Source of the DNA: Phytophthora colocasiae
Taxonomy: Eukaryota; Oomycota; Peronosporomycetes; Peronosporales; Peronosporaceae
DNA: 64,000 nucleotides
Assembly (NCBI GenBank): GCA_018806915.1
Contig: JAGKQI010000105.1
Coordinates: 2,542,001 to 2,606,000 of the forward strand
Reading direction: 5' to 3'
The notes below the pieces were generated by a model. That model was not told where the DNA came from. It saw nothing but the letters and a program-made list of their open reading frames with translations, and made no database searches. Below are positions 33,120-46,089 of this stretch, piece by piece; the stretch's first letter is position 1; each line of letters opens with the position of its first letter. The position numbers and the translations under genes were made by a program.

Positions 33120-36100
33120 GCCCGCTGGATGGGGATCCAGAACGCGCCGGGCTGAAGAAACCCCCCGAATTGTGTGTGTTAGCGTATGTTGGACCAGAGT
33201 TGAAGCGACAGGTTAACCATCAATGCATGACGACAATTATCGATGACGACTCTTCGTACTCCGGGTTGGTAGTGACTTTGGCGATCCGGTCGGAGATGAA
33301 CTTTCAGACGATTGGAATCCAGACAATCTGGATGACACCCCGTTGGAGTTCAGACTGAAACCGGGAGAAGGTTACGGATGGTGGGAAGAACACCGTTCGG
33401 ACAGTTCAAAGAGAGTTGCGATGGTGCATGGTGCAGTGAACAACTGTCGGACCGACATCCTTTGGACTCCGGAGCTTCTGTGAGCATGTTGAGCTTAGAC
33501 CTTGCGCGTAGGCTCAAGCTCAAATTGAACTTTGAGAAGCAGCTTCGGGTGTCCGGATTGGGTGGAGTTCCAACCGTGATTACCGCCCGACCGAAGTGAA
33601 GATCACCCTTGACTGAACGTGGTTTACGTTCTGGAATTATGGGTGGCGAACATCGGTGAAGGTGTTGACGTGTTACTTGGAATGGACTTCATGTACTCAG
33701 CTGGAGTACGACTGTGCGTTCGAGAAGGATTGGTTCAGTTGCCGGATGAAGAAAACGTGATGTTGTCTGGTCGGACATTCGACCAGCAAAGGAAAGGACT
33801 ACGGTTGGACGTTCGACCGTCAGGGACGATATGCCTCCAACCGGGTGAGCAGACTGTCATTCGGATTAACTACGGTCAGAGTAACCCACAGCGCGATGTT
33901 GTGTGGGCTGGTCGTGGTGACCGTTGGGTGACTCAACTCATCTATGGAGCGAAGTCCTGGGCGGTTGCAGTCCGAGTGGTGAATATCTCGGAGAAGGATG
34001 TTTGGCTTGGGACGAATACTACTGTGGCTCAGATTGTAGAGTATGGGTGTTACCCGTTCGGAAGATTTGTTCGGCCCGGACTTCGGAGGTACCGTGAGTG
34101 GGAAGTGCTCATTTACGAGAATACGAATTCCAGACAGGAGCAGCTCCGACAGGAGAAGTACCTCCAAATGATGTCCGAGTCTGCGCCGCCGTCGGTCCAA
34201 AGACCGAAATATCCATGGCCGAAGAAGTTGTTGACACGGTCGCCGCGTGGGAGTACCAGGGTTCATATGGTCCAACGGCAGATTCCACCGTCGGAAGTCC
34301 AGAAGGTGTTACATCCAGAAGTTGCAGATTCTGTTACCGAACAGCCAGAAGATGCTGGAGTCACCCCCGATGAAGTGTCTGATGGAGGCAGTAATGATTG
34401 TCCTACCAACGATGAGCCTGTTGGAAGTTCGGATGATGAGGATTTTTTCGATGTGATTAGCATGGATGATAAAGGTGTACCCGTGGAACGATCGACAAAA
34501 TTGACGATTTTGGAAAGATCAGGTGGTGGTCCAACTGGAGATTTAGATGATGATGAATTTTTCGACGCGATTAGTGATGCTGACAGAGAATGCTTTCCGG
34601 AAGAAACGTTGGTTGAAGAACTCGAATCTGAAGATGTCCAGTCGGAGGCTGAGTCCAAGTTGGACGTGGTAAATCGAGCCATCCGGAAGCTAGAGACCAA
34701 GTTCGTCCGATGCCTGCACGTGAATGCCGAAGAGTTGAACTTGGAGCCAGCCGTATATGTACATGAGGGAAGCGACATGTTGTCCCAGTTGCGTGAGCAG
34801 CTGGTTATGCTTCCGGAAATACATGAGCTGACTCCAAAGTGTGATATCGAATCGGCCGATGTAGGTGAACCGGGAAAAACTACTCCAGAAGAGGAACGTA
34901 AACTTCGGGACATTCTGAAGCGCCATCGGAGTATTTTCCTGGGAGACGGTAATGCGGCTCCTGCTCCGGCCAGAGGTGTGATATGCGACTTGGACGTCGG
35001 GTCGGCAAAACCTGTCGCTCAACGACCCCGATCGATAGCTCCTCACTTGGCGATCAAGGTGTACGAGTTGCTCAAGAAGCTTCTGGAGACAGGTCTGATT
35101 GAACATTCCGAAAGCCCATGGGCCTCTCAATCGTCATTGTTCTGAAGAAGAATGGGGTCGACATCCGGATGTGCATTGACTACCGGGTCGTGAATGGATT
35201 CATTTTACTGTCGAACTACCCGCTACCTCTGATCGACGATTTGCTGATTGGATTTGAAAGTGCGATGTGGTTTATGAGTCTTGACATGGCCAGTGGATTC
35301 TGGGCCATCGGGATGTCCGAGAGGGCGAAACTGATCTCGGCTTTCGTATGTCCGTTTGGACACTTCCAATGGGTGAGAATGCCATTTGGACTGAACTAGT
35401 CTACCAGGCGGTTATCAACAATTGTCTGTGGGGTTTTGTCCGACTCCCGCCAGAGGAAGAAGCTGAAGTTCAACCGGAGGTTATGGAATTTCTGGGATTG
35501 GTCCGACCTGAGCATTCACTTTTGGACGATCGACCCGTTGGAGTTCAAGTGCCGAACCTGTCGGACACCATGACAGTCTTCCAACGGAACATCCCTGCTC
35601 CGTCACAGATGAGCCCGGTGTTAGGTCGAAGTTCGTATATCGACGACATTGCTCATGGTGCTCCAACATGGGACCAGCTATGCGAAGACTTGAACGCACT
35701 TCTGTTTCGACTCCGATATTGGAACATCTCGGTGAGCCTTCCGAAGAGCGAGTTTGGAAAACTGACCATCCCGTACTTGTCCCACGAGATCAGTGCGGAG
35801 GGTATCAGAGCGACTCCAAAATCGCGAAGGGCGTTTTGGACCTACCATTTCCGAACACACTGAAAGGGGTCCAATCGTTCCTTGGAAGTTTGAACTATTA
35901 TCACAAGTTCATCGAAGATTTTCCGGTGGTCGCCGCAGTGTTGTATGAGTTAACTGATGAGCAGATCAAGTCCGGCCGGAACTTGATCAGGCCAAGGAAG
36001 CGTTCGGACTTCTGAAGCACAAGATCGTTTCGACTCCACTGCTTCGACACCCCGACCGGACTCGACCGTTCGTGATCATCCCGCATGCAAATGCTTGGGC

Positions 36101-38974
36101 GGCTTGCGCTGTCTTGGGCCAGGAGTATGATGGTGTAATCCATCCGGTCAGATATACCGGTCGCGTTCTGAACGACTCTGAACTGCGATATCACATTGCG
36201 GAAAAGGAGGTCATCGCAATACTGAGAGTACTCCAAGTTTTCCGGACGCTGGTTGAACAGTCCAAGTTGATCGTGTACACACGGTACTCCGTCTTGAAGT
36301 GGGTTATCAATTCCAAGTCGGCGGATGGACGGTGTGTACCCTGGGGACTCACACTGTCCCACTGGAATTTGGACATTCGGAAGGTCCAACGGGATGAAGA
36401 TGGTTTAGCGGCCATTATGGGCGCCGGAATCACTCCTCGTGAACACTTGACGAAATCTCGGAATCGTTGATTCCACTGAAGGGACGCATCCGGAAACCAC
36501 CAGTGATGAGTATCGAGATGTTGGAGTCCGACTACGAAGGCGTCGTTCTGAGTTTCGACGGAGCTGCCAAGACCTCCAACCGGAAGGGCAGTTGTGGATG
36601 CATCCTTTGGAAGTTACCTGGTTGGACTATCCTCGAAGCTCGAGGTTTCATCTTGGAAGATGTCACCGTGAACGATGCCGAGTACCACGGCCTTCTGAAA
36701 GGTATGCTGATGGCGTCCGATCGGAAGGTCCAAGAGTTAGTTATCGTTGGAGATTCTCGGATCGTGATTCAACAAGTTCAGGGTCTGATCAACTGCAATC
36801 AACCACACCTCCAAAAACACCTTGCGGAGGCGGAGGTTTTGAAGGCAAAGTTCCAGAGGGTCCGACTGGTGCATCTCAAGCGAGACTACAACCAGGCCGC
36901 CGACTATCTCACTTCCAAGACTTTACTCTTGGGAGCGTCATGGGATGTCGAGGATGAAAGTGACCTACGTCATTTGGAGTACGTATCCAAGATTCCGGAA
37001 AAGTTGATGAAGCCTGAGGTTCCGGAAGTCTAGATCCATCCAAAAGACAACGGACCTGTTGAACCTCCGGATGGTCATACTCTGAAAGATGAACCGCCAG
37101 ATGATCAGCCTTCAAGTTCTGTGCGCATGAGTGCCCAGGGCCAGCGGACGACATCCAAGTTGGTGGAAGTTCAGATGACAATCCTCGGGTTGGAGAAAAT
37201 CTCACTGGATCAGAATCTGCCCCCCTGACGTTCGCCGCTCGAGTCATGGCTGCATTAGCTCAGAATAATGATGAACCGGTTGGACGTCCAGATGGACCTC
37301 CAATGGGACCACTGGAGTTCCAGGCAGAGCGATGGCGGAGGATCAAGGTCCACCAAGACGCTGACGAGTACTTGTCTGAGCTGAAGTCATTTCTGAAAGG
37401 AGAGTTCCAACGGTTCTCCCCCCGGAGACTCCGAAAGATTGCCAAGGTCGCAGACCTGTTCACGTTGGACAGTCGGGATGTGCTGTACCGGATGACTACT
37501 GTCACCCAGAAGCGTCCACGCGATTTTTTGGGTGATTTGAGGTTGGTTGTTCCGGAGTCACTCCGGTCGGATATGCTACATTATGCCCATGAGGATTTCC
37601 AAGGTGGTCACCAAGGTATCCGTCGGACTCACGAAAAGTTACTCTTGGAGTTCTACTGGCCTGGAATGTATGCGGATGTTGAACGGCATGTGAAGGAGTG
37701 TGTGGATTGTGCCAGTGGAAAGGGACGACCTCCAAATGGAGTTCCGTCGCCTGGAAACATCGAACCGGCATATCCATTCCAAGTGGTGTCGATGTATTTC
37801 GTCACTCATCTTCCGAAGTCGGCTCGTGGGAATACGTTCTTATTATTGTTCCAAGATATGTTCTCCGGATATGTCATGTGCAAACCAATGAGTTCAACGA
37901 CTGCCCAAGATGTTGCTGAAGTCTACGAGCAAGTGGTCTTCCAAAAGTTTGGTGCCAGTTCGATGATCCGACATGACCAAGATCCAAGGTTCATGAGTGC
38001 GGTGTTCGGATGTTTCCGAAATCTACTTGGAAGTCTTCAACGGGCTACTTTGGGATATCGCCCTCAGGCGAACGGTCAACAAGAACGGTCAGTCCAAACG
38101 GTCGTCCGAAGTATCCGAGGTTACATCATGGAAGCGGATCAGTCCGACTGGGACGACCATGTTGAACGGTTGATGTTCGCTTTGAACACTTCTGTTTGAT
38201 GCCACCCGGTTGAGACTCCCTTTACTTGGTGCACGGCTGGGACGCCCGGAGTACGATTTCGGCAATGTTGGGTCCAAAGCGCCAATAGCCTTCCGGAGCG
38301 CACAGCCTATGAGTGGAGACGTAGTGTGCAACGTGACTACAGTTACGCTGTTGCGTTCGCTGAAGATCTCCAAAAGAAGGCCAAGAGGCGCCGGTCGGAG
38401 GTCCAAACGCAAAAGTGGAAGGAACTGTCCGACCGGTTGAAGTCCGGGTTCGAAAAGGGAGATTCAGTCTGGCTGTACATTCCGAAGGTTCAAACGGGAC
38501 TTAGTCGAAAATTGGCTCACATGTGGCATGGACCTTTCCGGATTGAAGAGGAGCACGATGACTTCCGAGTGAAGCTCAAGGTTGAGGACACGGGTTACCG
38601 TGTCAACCCTTGGGTCCACATCAGTCGCCTGAAGCCACGAGCCATCTTTCCGAAACGTCCAACCGTGGAAGTCCAACCGGACGATGACGATGATTTCGAC
38701 GCTGCTTTGCTTCCCGAAGACAGTTGGGAACCGGATGTCGGAAACAACGAGTATGAGGTCGAAAAAGATCTTGGATCTCCGATGGTCCAAGCGGACCCGA
38801 ACTTCCAAAAGAGTCCGAGAGTATCAGGTCAAGTGGAAAGGTTACGACGAACCAGAATGGCTACCTGTGTCGCAACTTAGCTGCGGTGCCCTGCTCTATG
38901 AGTTCAATCAAGGAGCAAGAGCGCGGGCGAGATTCCAAGCGACGCAGGCAGGGGACGATCATCCCCGGGCTTAG
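33120..38974 (+). pseudogene. pol, array copy 2; integrase catalytic Asp lost
   Basis: Same domain order as copy 1. Protease is damaged around its active site (one T lost near 33465) and again near 33592 and 33612. RT is open from about 33619 to 35145, then broken near 35128 and at the same MPFGL position as copy 1 (near 35393). RT also has AIGMSE for AIRMSE. Breaks follow at the motif ATPK (near 35820, as in copy 3), near 35985 and 36449. The second RNase H (36467-37033) is open with all four catalytic acids. Integrase SMDFV reads SMYFV: codon TAT at 37795-37797 replaces the first catalytic Asp. More indels near 38193-38280 and 38765 disrupt the C-terminus; the chromodomain is legible. Stop TAG 38972-38974. 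Confidence 0.92.
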
Positions 38975-39007
38975 ACGTCCAACAAGTCTTATAGCATGTT
39001 GGACGTC
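38974..39007. terminator. Hairpin at the pol stop, copy 2
   Basis: Same 11-bp stem and 12-nt loop as in copy 1, again starting at the last base of the pol stop codon. Confidence 0.5.
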
Positions 39008-39316
39008 CGGGTGGTGTGACTATTGGAACTGTTACGACGGACATTGATTTGATTTTGATTGTACCTTTTGGAGTGTTCGAGTGACTGTGGACATGTTAGA
39101 GATTGAGTTTTCGAATGGTGAAAATTGGAGACGAGATGGCGAGCTATGACGAGATGGAACAGTGATGGAAATGAAGGTGAGTGTATTCTGGATGATTATT
39201 GTGGGGTCACTACGTATGAAATATGCAAGACTACGAAGGCATCCAGATGGAAAACACTCGCTTGGACTTTCATAGTGCCCACAGGTCAGAGAACTTCACG
39301 CGTTGTCCGGCCGGAA

Positions 39317-42300
39317 TCAACTTGGCACGAACGTCTGGTGGAGGTGCGCAATGCGCTCCTTGTCCGACTTGGAATGGCTCCATTGGGCTCGTCCAGGTTC
39401 ACGCTTGTCTAAGATCTTCAACTGCTCTTGGACAGTATACGGCGCCGAAGTGTCCGGGTTGACGTGCTTTGGATCCATGAGAATCCAGTGGCACAGCTTG
39501 TGCGGGTACGCCCAGATGCCAGGCTCCATCCAAAGTGAGTCCGGGATGTCGGGATCCAGCTCCGTTTGGAGTGCGAGAACGCGCTTCCGGAAGGACGCTT
39601 GATGGTTCGACCGATCGTTCTGCATCTGACGTACGAGAGCGGGAGCATCGGCCGAACCATCCAATGTCAACCAGTGACCAGCGTTCCAGAACGACCGGAC
39701 ATTCCGTGAGACGAACTTGATCCACCGACCCAACGCTTCCACCGTGTCATCCGAGAGGTCATCGCGCTTGTGAAAGAAGAACGTTTGGGTTCGGTTGGAG
39801 AACATCTCACTCCAAGGTGCGTCCGCCATGAGCTGCTGGATCTCTGAGAACTTGGTTGTCGAACGGGACTTCAAGATCTTGATGTCCCAACGGTTGGGTG
39901 CGTAGTCCGGGAATCCAAACGTCTGGAGCGACACCCCATACATGGGGTCCCCACGCTTCACCCGGACCCCGTAGTGCAGCCACGACTTGTTCTCGTCGTC
40001 CGGGCTCTCGATCACTTCTTTCTCCGACTGGGTAAGGTCTTCGTAGTCCTTCCGAGCGAGAGCCGTCCGGGCAGACTTCGTCCGACGAGACTTCTTGGAG
40101 GATTTCGGCGTGGCAGGTGTGCTGCTGGAGCTCAGACGACGGCGTGCAGAACGTGGAGGAGTCTTGATATCTTCCTCCTCTTCTTCTTCTTCGGCATTTC
40201 CGTCGTCGTCCGGGTGGAAGTCCTCGTCCTTGGGCTTGTCATCCTTGTCTTCGACCAGAGCTTCAGGATCGGGATCTTCCTCAACTCCAGACTCGCCTTC
40301 CACCATTGGACCCCAGAACTCCGGCTGAACATCTTGTTCCACGAGATTAGCCAGAATGGCATCGGCCATACTGAAGTAGCGGCGAGGGACGTACTTTGTC
40401 CAGTGGACGTCGTCCAGTGCATTCCAGTACATCATCCGGACAAGCATCGAGAGGAGGACATCCAACTGGAAGCCAAAGTGAGCCGAGCGATCATCGTTCA
40501 GCCACTCGATCACAGTTGGAAACGGGACGCCCGTGCAAATCAGCATCTGGACGTCCAAACGGAGATCCTCCCAAGCAACCGGGTGATCTGCCAGAGACTT
40601 CCGAGCCTTCTCCACAGTCCAAGACAACGGGTACTTGTCGGAGAGACAGTCTTCGTTAGAGTGAGCAATCCACCCATCGGGTCGCTCTTGAACCTCCTCT
40701 GGAGCCTTTCGAGACTTCTTGCGGCGCTTGGAGCTTGAAGGTCCGGCTGGAGGTCTAGATCGCTTCTTGGAGGACAACGAACCGGAAGACTTGGACGAAT
40801 CCTTCTTCAGGTCGATCCCGTCGCCGGCCGGAGGATCGCTCTCCTTGGACTCATCACCGTCTTCCGAACGAGGGAGTTGCGTGAATGGCGGGAACGTGTG
40901 CCGAGTGTCATCTGGAGTCATCACAGTAATCATGGTACGCCAGGACGACGGCACTGGGACCCCATCGCGAAAGTGAATCAAAAGTTCCAAGAGACGCTCC
41001 CAGTTCAACTGGAGCTCAGAATTTCCATTTCCACCGTGACCGAGAAAGTTCATGAGTCCAACCGGACTGAAGGATTGACAAGACTTGGCGGCGGCTAGTT
41101 GTTGTTGCAGGTCTCGAACCTGACGCTGGAGACTTTGCTTGTCGCGCTTGTGTTCTTGGATGAGCTGTAAAGTGTCAGCTCGGAAGTTCTGCACGAGTTC
41201 CTCCTTCTCGGCTGCCGACATCGATACAAGCCGTTCGAGGGCTTGGATTTTCAGCTGAGACTCACTTTTCAAGTTGTCCAAGGAATCCTGGACGGCCAGT
41301 ACATCCGTCACCGCCGCGTCTGTATCTTCGAACAGTGGCAGGTTCCGGGTGAGCTTCTGGATGACGCGACGAAGGAGAGAGACCGTCCCAAACACGCGAC
41401 GCGCGAGACCTTTAGGTTCGAACTGCGTCAGGATAGACGCAACTTCCCGTCGGACCAGCAGGTTGTTCATTTCGGAATCCAGGGCATCCCCATCCAGAGG
41501 ACGACCTCGGGGCACCAGCACGCGATAGTCCAAGTTCACTTTATCATCGAAGAACTGGAACAACTCGGACTTCTCTGCAGTTGACAGACTCTCCAGCTGG
41601 ACCATGCCCTCCAGACCACCATACCCATCTTGGACGAAGACACCAGGCTCCAAGTGGCGATCTGCCAATGGGACTCCAGCGATACGGACGCGCTCGTCGG
41701 AGCTCATGTCCTCCAAAGTGTAATGACCGGGCCCCAACGTGAGAGTGGATACAGCCTTGCGCTTGAACAATCCGATGCTGGAGGCCTCTCTGATGGTCAC
41801 GAGCGAGCCAGGTACCTTCGCCGTGTCTGGGAAAGCAGGTGCAGGAGGCTCCGACGCGTGGCCACTGCCGTCGTCCTCCTCCCTGAAGTCATCCTCAGCC
41901 GTGGAATCGCCGGGAGCCGCTCCGGCAGACACTTCCGTGCCGCCACCACCGTCGTCGTCGGCGCCAGTCGCTGCAGGAGCATCAGAAGATGCGCGTGAAG
42001 GCGAGGCGCCTGTCGCAGGTGCGTCGGACGCCGAGGCGCTGCTTGGGGTCGCCATCGATGCGTTCAAGAGCTTGGAAATCGGGTTATGATTGGCGAACTG
42101 CCGTTTGGATTTGATTTGAGTCGTGATTGGGTAACTTGGGACGGGGCGCAGAAAGGAAGCGACCTCCGCCAGTTGAAGAACGGAATTGGAGTTTGCCGAG
42201 AAAGGAGATCTTCTGTTGTACTGAACTTTCGTGGACACAAAGCTCCCGCCGGACTGATCGACCTTTTTGGACTGAATATTCCGACCGAACCGACCTGAAG

Positions 42301-42352
42301 GTTTAGACTGACTGGGAGTTTTGCAAGATGATGTCGCCCCACTTCGTCTCAT
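39317..42352 (-). CDS. Antisense ORF, array copy 2: open for 1,011 codons
   Basis: The only copy of the antisense protein that is open almost end to end: ATG at 42352, stop at 39317. A lost G near 39341 replaces the last residues found in the other copies (HLPPDVRAKLIPAGQ to SDLWAL) with HLHQTFVPS, so it ends about 16 residues early. Approximate layout: residues 1-100 basic and Ser-rich; 100-180 Ala/Asp-rich disordered; 185-340 first ordered block; 345-425 coiled coil with heptad Leu; about 540-560 bipartite basic cluster; about 570-690 second block; about 690-730 acidic; 735-765 basic; 780-1011 third block. Promoter would have to lie in LTR 3 or the 60 bp next to it. Function unknown; transcription regulation or RNA-level control of the sense strand are guesses. 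Confidence 0.75.
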   Translation of the reverse strand: MRRSGATSSCKTPSQSKPSGRFGRNIQSKKVDQSGGSFVSTKVQYNRRSPFSANSNSVLQLAEVASFLRPVPSYPITTQIKSKRQFANHNPISKLLNASMATPSSASASDAPATGASPSRASSDAPAATGADDDGGGGTEVSAGAAPGDSTAEDDFREEDDGSGHASEPPAPAFPDTAKVPGSLVTIREASSIGLFKRKAVSTLTLGPGHYTLEDMSSDERVRIAGVPLADRHLEPGVFVQDGYGGLEGMVQLESLSTAEKSELFQFFDDKVNLDYRVLVPRGRPLDGDALDSEMNNLLVRREVASILTQFEPKGLARRVFGTVSLLRRVIQKLTRNLPLFEDTDAAVTDVLAVQDSLDNLKSESQLKIQALERLVSMSAAEKEELVQNFRADTLQLIQEHKRDKQSLQRQVRDLQQQLAAAKSCQSFSPVGLMNFLGHGGNGNSELQLNWERLLELLIHFRDGVPVPSSWRTMITVMTPDDTRHTFPPFTQLPRSEDGDESKESDPPAGDGIDLKKDSSKSSGSLSSKKRSRPPAGPSSSKRRKKSRKAPEEVQERPDGWIAHSNEDCLSDKYPLSWTVEKARKSLADHPVAWEDLRLDVQMLICTGVPFPTVIEWLNDDRSAHFGFQLDVLLSMLVRMMYWNALDDVHWTKYVPRRYFSMADAILANLVEQDVQPEFWGPMVEGESGVEEDPDPEALVEDKDDKPKDEDFHPDDDGNAEEEEEEEDIKTPPRSARRRLSSSSTPATPKSSKKSRRTKSARTALARKDYEDLTQSEKEVIESPDDENKSWLHYGVRVKRGDPMYGVSLQTFGFPDYAPNRWDIKILKSRSTTKFSEIQQLMADAPWSEMFSNRTQTFFFHKRDDLSDDTVEALGRWIKFVSRNVRSFWNAGHWLTLDGSADAPALVRQMQNDRSNHQASFRKRVLALQTELDPDIPDSLWMEPGIWAYPHKLCHWILMDPKHVNPDTSAPYTVQEQLKILDKREPGRAQWSHSKSDKERIAHLHQTFVPS

Positions 42353-42398
42353 CGTGTCCTTTCACCTCGAGAGTAAATTTCTCAATGAGAGCACATGA

Positions 42399-42411
42399 CG
42401 AGAGGGACGGT
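42399..42411 (+). other. Polypurine tract, copy 2
   Basis: Same sequence as copy 1, abutting LTR 3. Confidence 0.6.
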
Positions 42412-43924
42412 TGTGAAGATGTGGCTCCAGTTTTTACGGAGTAAATACCCCAGCTACGCTCTGATTGGCTCTGAAAGTACTATATTGGGACGCTGCGAGC
42501 CAAGGAGGATTGAATGGACGAAATAAATGTGGATTCCGGAGAGCCCAGGCGAAGTCAGTCCAAGATCTCCAGTTGGGACTCCAAGTGGTATACGTCCGGT
42601 TGGACGTACATACTCAAGTCAAGTGATTTCCTGGACTGCCGCCTTCTGCCCAGTTGACAGTTACCTGATTTCGAGATATTGGAGTTACTTTTGGATGTCC
42701 AAGTGGAAGATGGCTGTTTGGATTGAACAGGTCCAACCGGACCAGTCCAGATTTGTACCCAGAGTCCAACCGGACTAGCCCTGATTTGTACCCACGATCG
42801 GCCGTTGAAGATCCGACCATACTAGACCCAAGTGTTTTCCGACCGACCAAGACGACCGACCATGATCTGTTCGGCACAGCTGGAATTCGGCCATGTTCTT
42901 CGGTGTTCTTCGGATGTGTCAGGTCGCCTCCGGATAAGCACGCCTCTACCTATAGTGAAACCAAGTCTATTTTGCATGTTTAGCTTTACAACGGATAGTT
43001 ATATATTAAAGAGAGTTCAATTTGCCACCAAGGGCGCAAGTGGAAGAGCGGGAGGTTTCATAAGCCACCACTATGAGCACTGCCGACCAGCCTCGAAGTC
43101 GAGGGCTCGGAGTCAGCGAACAAGCGTCAGGCCGCGTCGACTATCGTCACCGCCGCGTGAATCTCCGCCAGGTTAAGACCAAGTTGGGAAGGTGATCCGG
43201 GCGGCGATTCCTGGGCGTGACCCCTCCCATTTCATATTCCAGTTGGACATTCCAAACGGTCGTTTGGTTTGTACATTTCATATTACAACTGCGTTTTAGG
43301 AGGTTATTAGTAGTCACCCCTGAAATTGATTGATTGACTGCTGTGTGATTGGACTGTATTTGTGTGTGTGTATTTTGGAGTGGTCTATAGTATTCCTGGT
43401 ACATTTGGATAATTGTCTTCTGGGAGTCCAAGTGGACTTGCCAGAAGTGGTGCGCTAAAGGACCCCGGGATTGTGCCAGTGTCCCGGTTGGAGTGTCCAA
43501 CGTCGTACTGGCATTTGGAGTGCCCACCGCTCAAGGGCCGGAAAGAATAAGAAGCGGCTGTATATTTGCATTTAACTCTCTTGTATATTGGTTATCTGTT
43601 GTTGGAAGGCTTTGCTAATAGTCTCTCACCTGCATTCAGACTCAACCACTGCATTTGGAAGTGCATTAGCACTCTACATCTGGATCCAGTCAAGCTTTTG
43701 GAAGTAACTCATCCAGGTGGAACTCCTCGCGTTCGAAGACAAACGACACCTACGAGGGTAGTCACAAGGTCACACGCCAACCCTCTTTCCGGATACCCAT
43801 TTGGATCCCGGTTGGAGGTTCTGACTTTCGTTAGTCCGACCGGACATCTTTCCAGTCGGACTTATTTTCCGGAAGACACGCTATACGCACCTGGGCGGGA
43901 AAAGTGTTCACCCACTTCGCCACA
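42412..43924 (+). repeat. Array LTR 3 (1513 bp), shared by copies 2 and 3
   Basis: Same ends. Private changes include GGTTTCATAAG (others GGTTTCCCATAAG) and CACTATGAG near 43071. Carries TGGTCTATAG like LTR 2, GACTCAACC like LTR 1 and GCGGGAGG like LTR 4, so its variants do not fit a single partner. Confidence 0.95.
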
Positions 43925-43926
43925 GC

Positions 43927-43955
43927 TGGTGCGCGTGCCCGGATTCGAACCGAGG
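43927..43955 (+). other. Primer binding site, copy 3
   Basis: Identical to the copy 1 primer site, two bases after LTR 3. Confidence 0.85.
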
Positions 43956-44030
43956 ATATCACCGAGTTATTTTTATATTTTGATTAGTTTCGGGGTTTGA
44001 GTACTAACTAACTTTCTGATCGTGATTGTT

Positions 44031-46089
44031 ATGACTGGAAGTGAAACTACACGCGAAGGAAGAGGCGACGCGTCTGGAAGCGGTATGGCTACGAGAGCGT
44101 CGAGAAGGTTGAAAGGGCAGCAGCCTGAGGAGCATGAAGATTTGGAAACCATTGTGAGAAGAAATCGTCAGGCGAACGCTGCGAAGCGGAGGGCTGTCCT
44201 TGAGGCGAAGGAATTGCTGGAACGTGAAGAAGTCCAGTCGGAGGCCGACCAGTTGGACGCGCACCACGCGAGTCAAGACGGAAGTGCTTCCGAAGAAGCT
44301 TCGGATGGAGAAGGCGATCCTGAGCAGGAGGAGTCCGGGTCCGAGGAGGATCCGGATGGAGAAGAGGAGTCTGGATCGGACGTCGACCCGGACGAAGACC
44401 CTTCAGATGAGTCCGGTCAGGAGGTGTCCGAAGGGGAGGAGATCGAAGCTGTGGAAAACGAGGCTGAGGACTCCGATGGAGAGGACGCGTTTGAAGATGT
44501 CCAGGTGGAGGATTGAGTTCCGGATTCTCCTCCCTTGGAAGATTTTCATTTGGATGCTGATGCCCCCGTTGAACTGGCTTCAGTCGAACAGGAGTATCGA
44601 CCATTGTCACCGGTCCGGGAGGACATTGCGCTGGAAGACACGATCGTGACTTCGCCAATGACTCCGGACGTCCAAGTACTACCACTGACTCCGGACGAAT
44701 CACCTGTTGTGGAACAGTCTGGGACGCCGGCTCAACAAGCTTCTGGAGTTTACATTCCGGACGCCCAAATGTTCGAACCTCCGAATGTTCAGCCGGAAGT
44801 TCAACCGGCACCGTCGGAATTCGAGATGACGGAAGTTCAAGCGAAGGCGTATGTGGCCGATCAAGTACGACGTTGGGAGCGTGATTGTTCCGAAAGGAAT
44901 ATCCCACCCGAGGCCCGATTCGACTGGCCGCAAGTCAGGCTGAACTGTGAACCGTTCATTCGGGCGGCGTCCATGACTTCGCAGTATTTGGACCGCCGGA
45001 TGTCGATGCCAGCTCAGACTGACGCTTGGATCTCCGAGTTGCAGATACACCGTCAAACGTTCGGAATGGCTCGGGACATCCAAGCGGCGTTGATTCCACA
45101 TTCGGAGTTTTCTCCGCGGGAATGTATTGCTGTTCTTCAGACATTACTTTTCGAAGCTGGATTTGGATTTGTCAACCTCGTCCGGGATGGTTCCGGACGC
45201 GTGTCTACAAAGTGCATCCGGATTTGGTCCGTCAAGTGGTCGGAGACATGCTCCAGCTATTGGTGGTCGAATTGGTCGAATGGAGGCAAGTGGTTGTCCA
45301 AGCGACAGAGGCCAACCAGATATTGGCAACTTCTGGGAGACAAAGCTTATACGAACAACATCCAGAAGTGTTCAGCCAAGATGAAGGTGTGTTTATTTCG
45401 GATTACGAAGTATCGCTGTTTGGATGGGAATTCGCGAGGCTGCTGAAATCGGCTGGATTCCGGAAGGTACGCAGTCCAAGAGGACCCGTTCAGCCGGAGG
45501 TTCAACCGAAGCGTGTCCAGCGAGTGATGCCCCGAGCGCCACCATCGTCTATCCCGTCGCCCGTTACATCATCGTTCCCATCGGCACCATCGTCGTTATT
45601 CCAGAGTTTGGGGTCCAGCCGGACTGGGTCGTCTAGAAGCGGCATGACTTCTCAACAGAGTATGTCCGATCAGACGAATCCATCCGAACGAACGAGTTCG
45701 ATTGAAGAGTCAAGCTTGTTTGGAACCTCCGGAGGGTCGAGTGAGTCGATGGCTGGCGCTTCGTCAGGGACGCGGACTTCCAGGAAGAGCACGTCAGATT
45801 CGTCAGGGTTCGGAATGAGTCGATCCGCCGGATCGCATATGCCGTTCCCAGGTTCACTCCGATGGCCATGTCCGCTCGGGCTTCAGGAGGCGCTATGCCC
45901 ATGGAATCCGGAATGGCTTTCCAGATTACTCGCGAGAATCCTCGTGGACGCTCAAGTGTTGTCCAACAAGATGATGTCGATCTGGAAGAGTCTAAACCGG
46001 AGAAGCCGAAGAAGAAGCATTTGAGACGACGTGAAGCGGCCCGCGCAGACAAGTCTTCGAAATCCAAAGAACGTGGAAGTCGAAAGTGA
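44031..46089 (+). pseudogene. ORF1 upstream of gag, array copy 3
   Basis: Cleanest N-terminal half of the three: ATG 44031, open to the shared TGA at 44514-44516 (about 161 codons), then open in the same frame to a lost C near 45182 (CGTCCGGG for CGTCCCGGG). After another lost C near 45850 the basic C-terminus returns to 46089. Because the TGA is the only defect between 44031 and about 45180, it is either an inherited nonsense mutation or a deliberate end of a short first protein. Confidence 0.7.
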
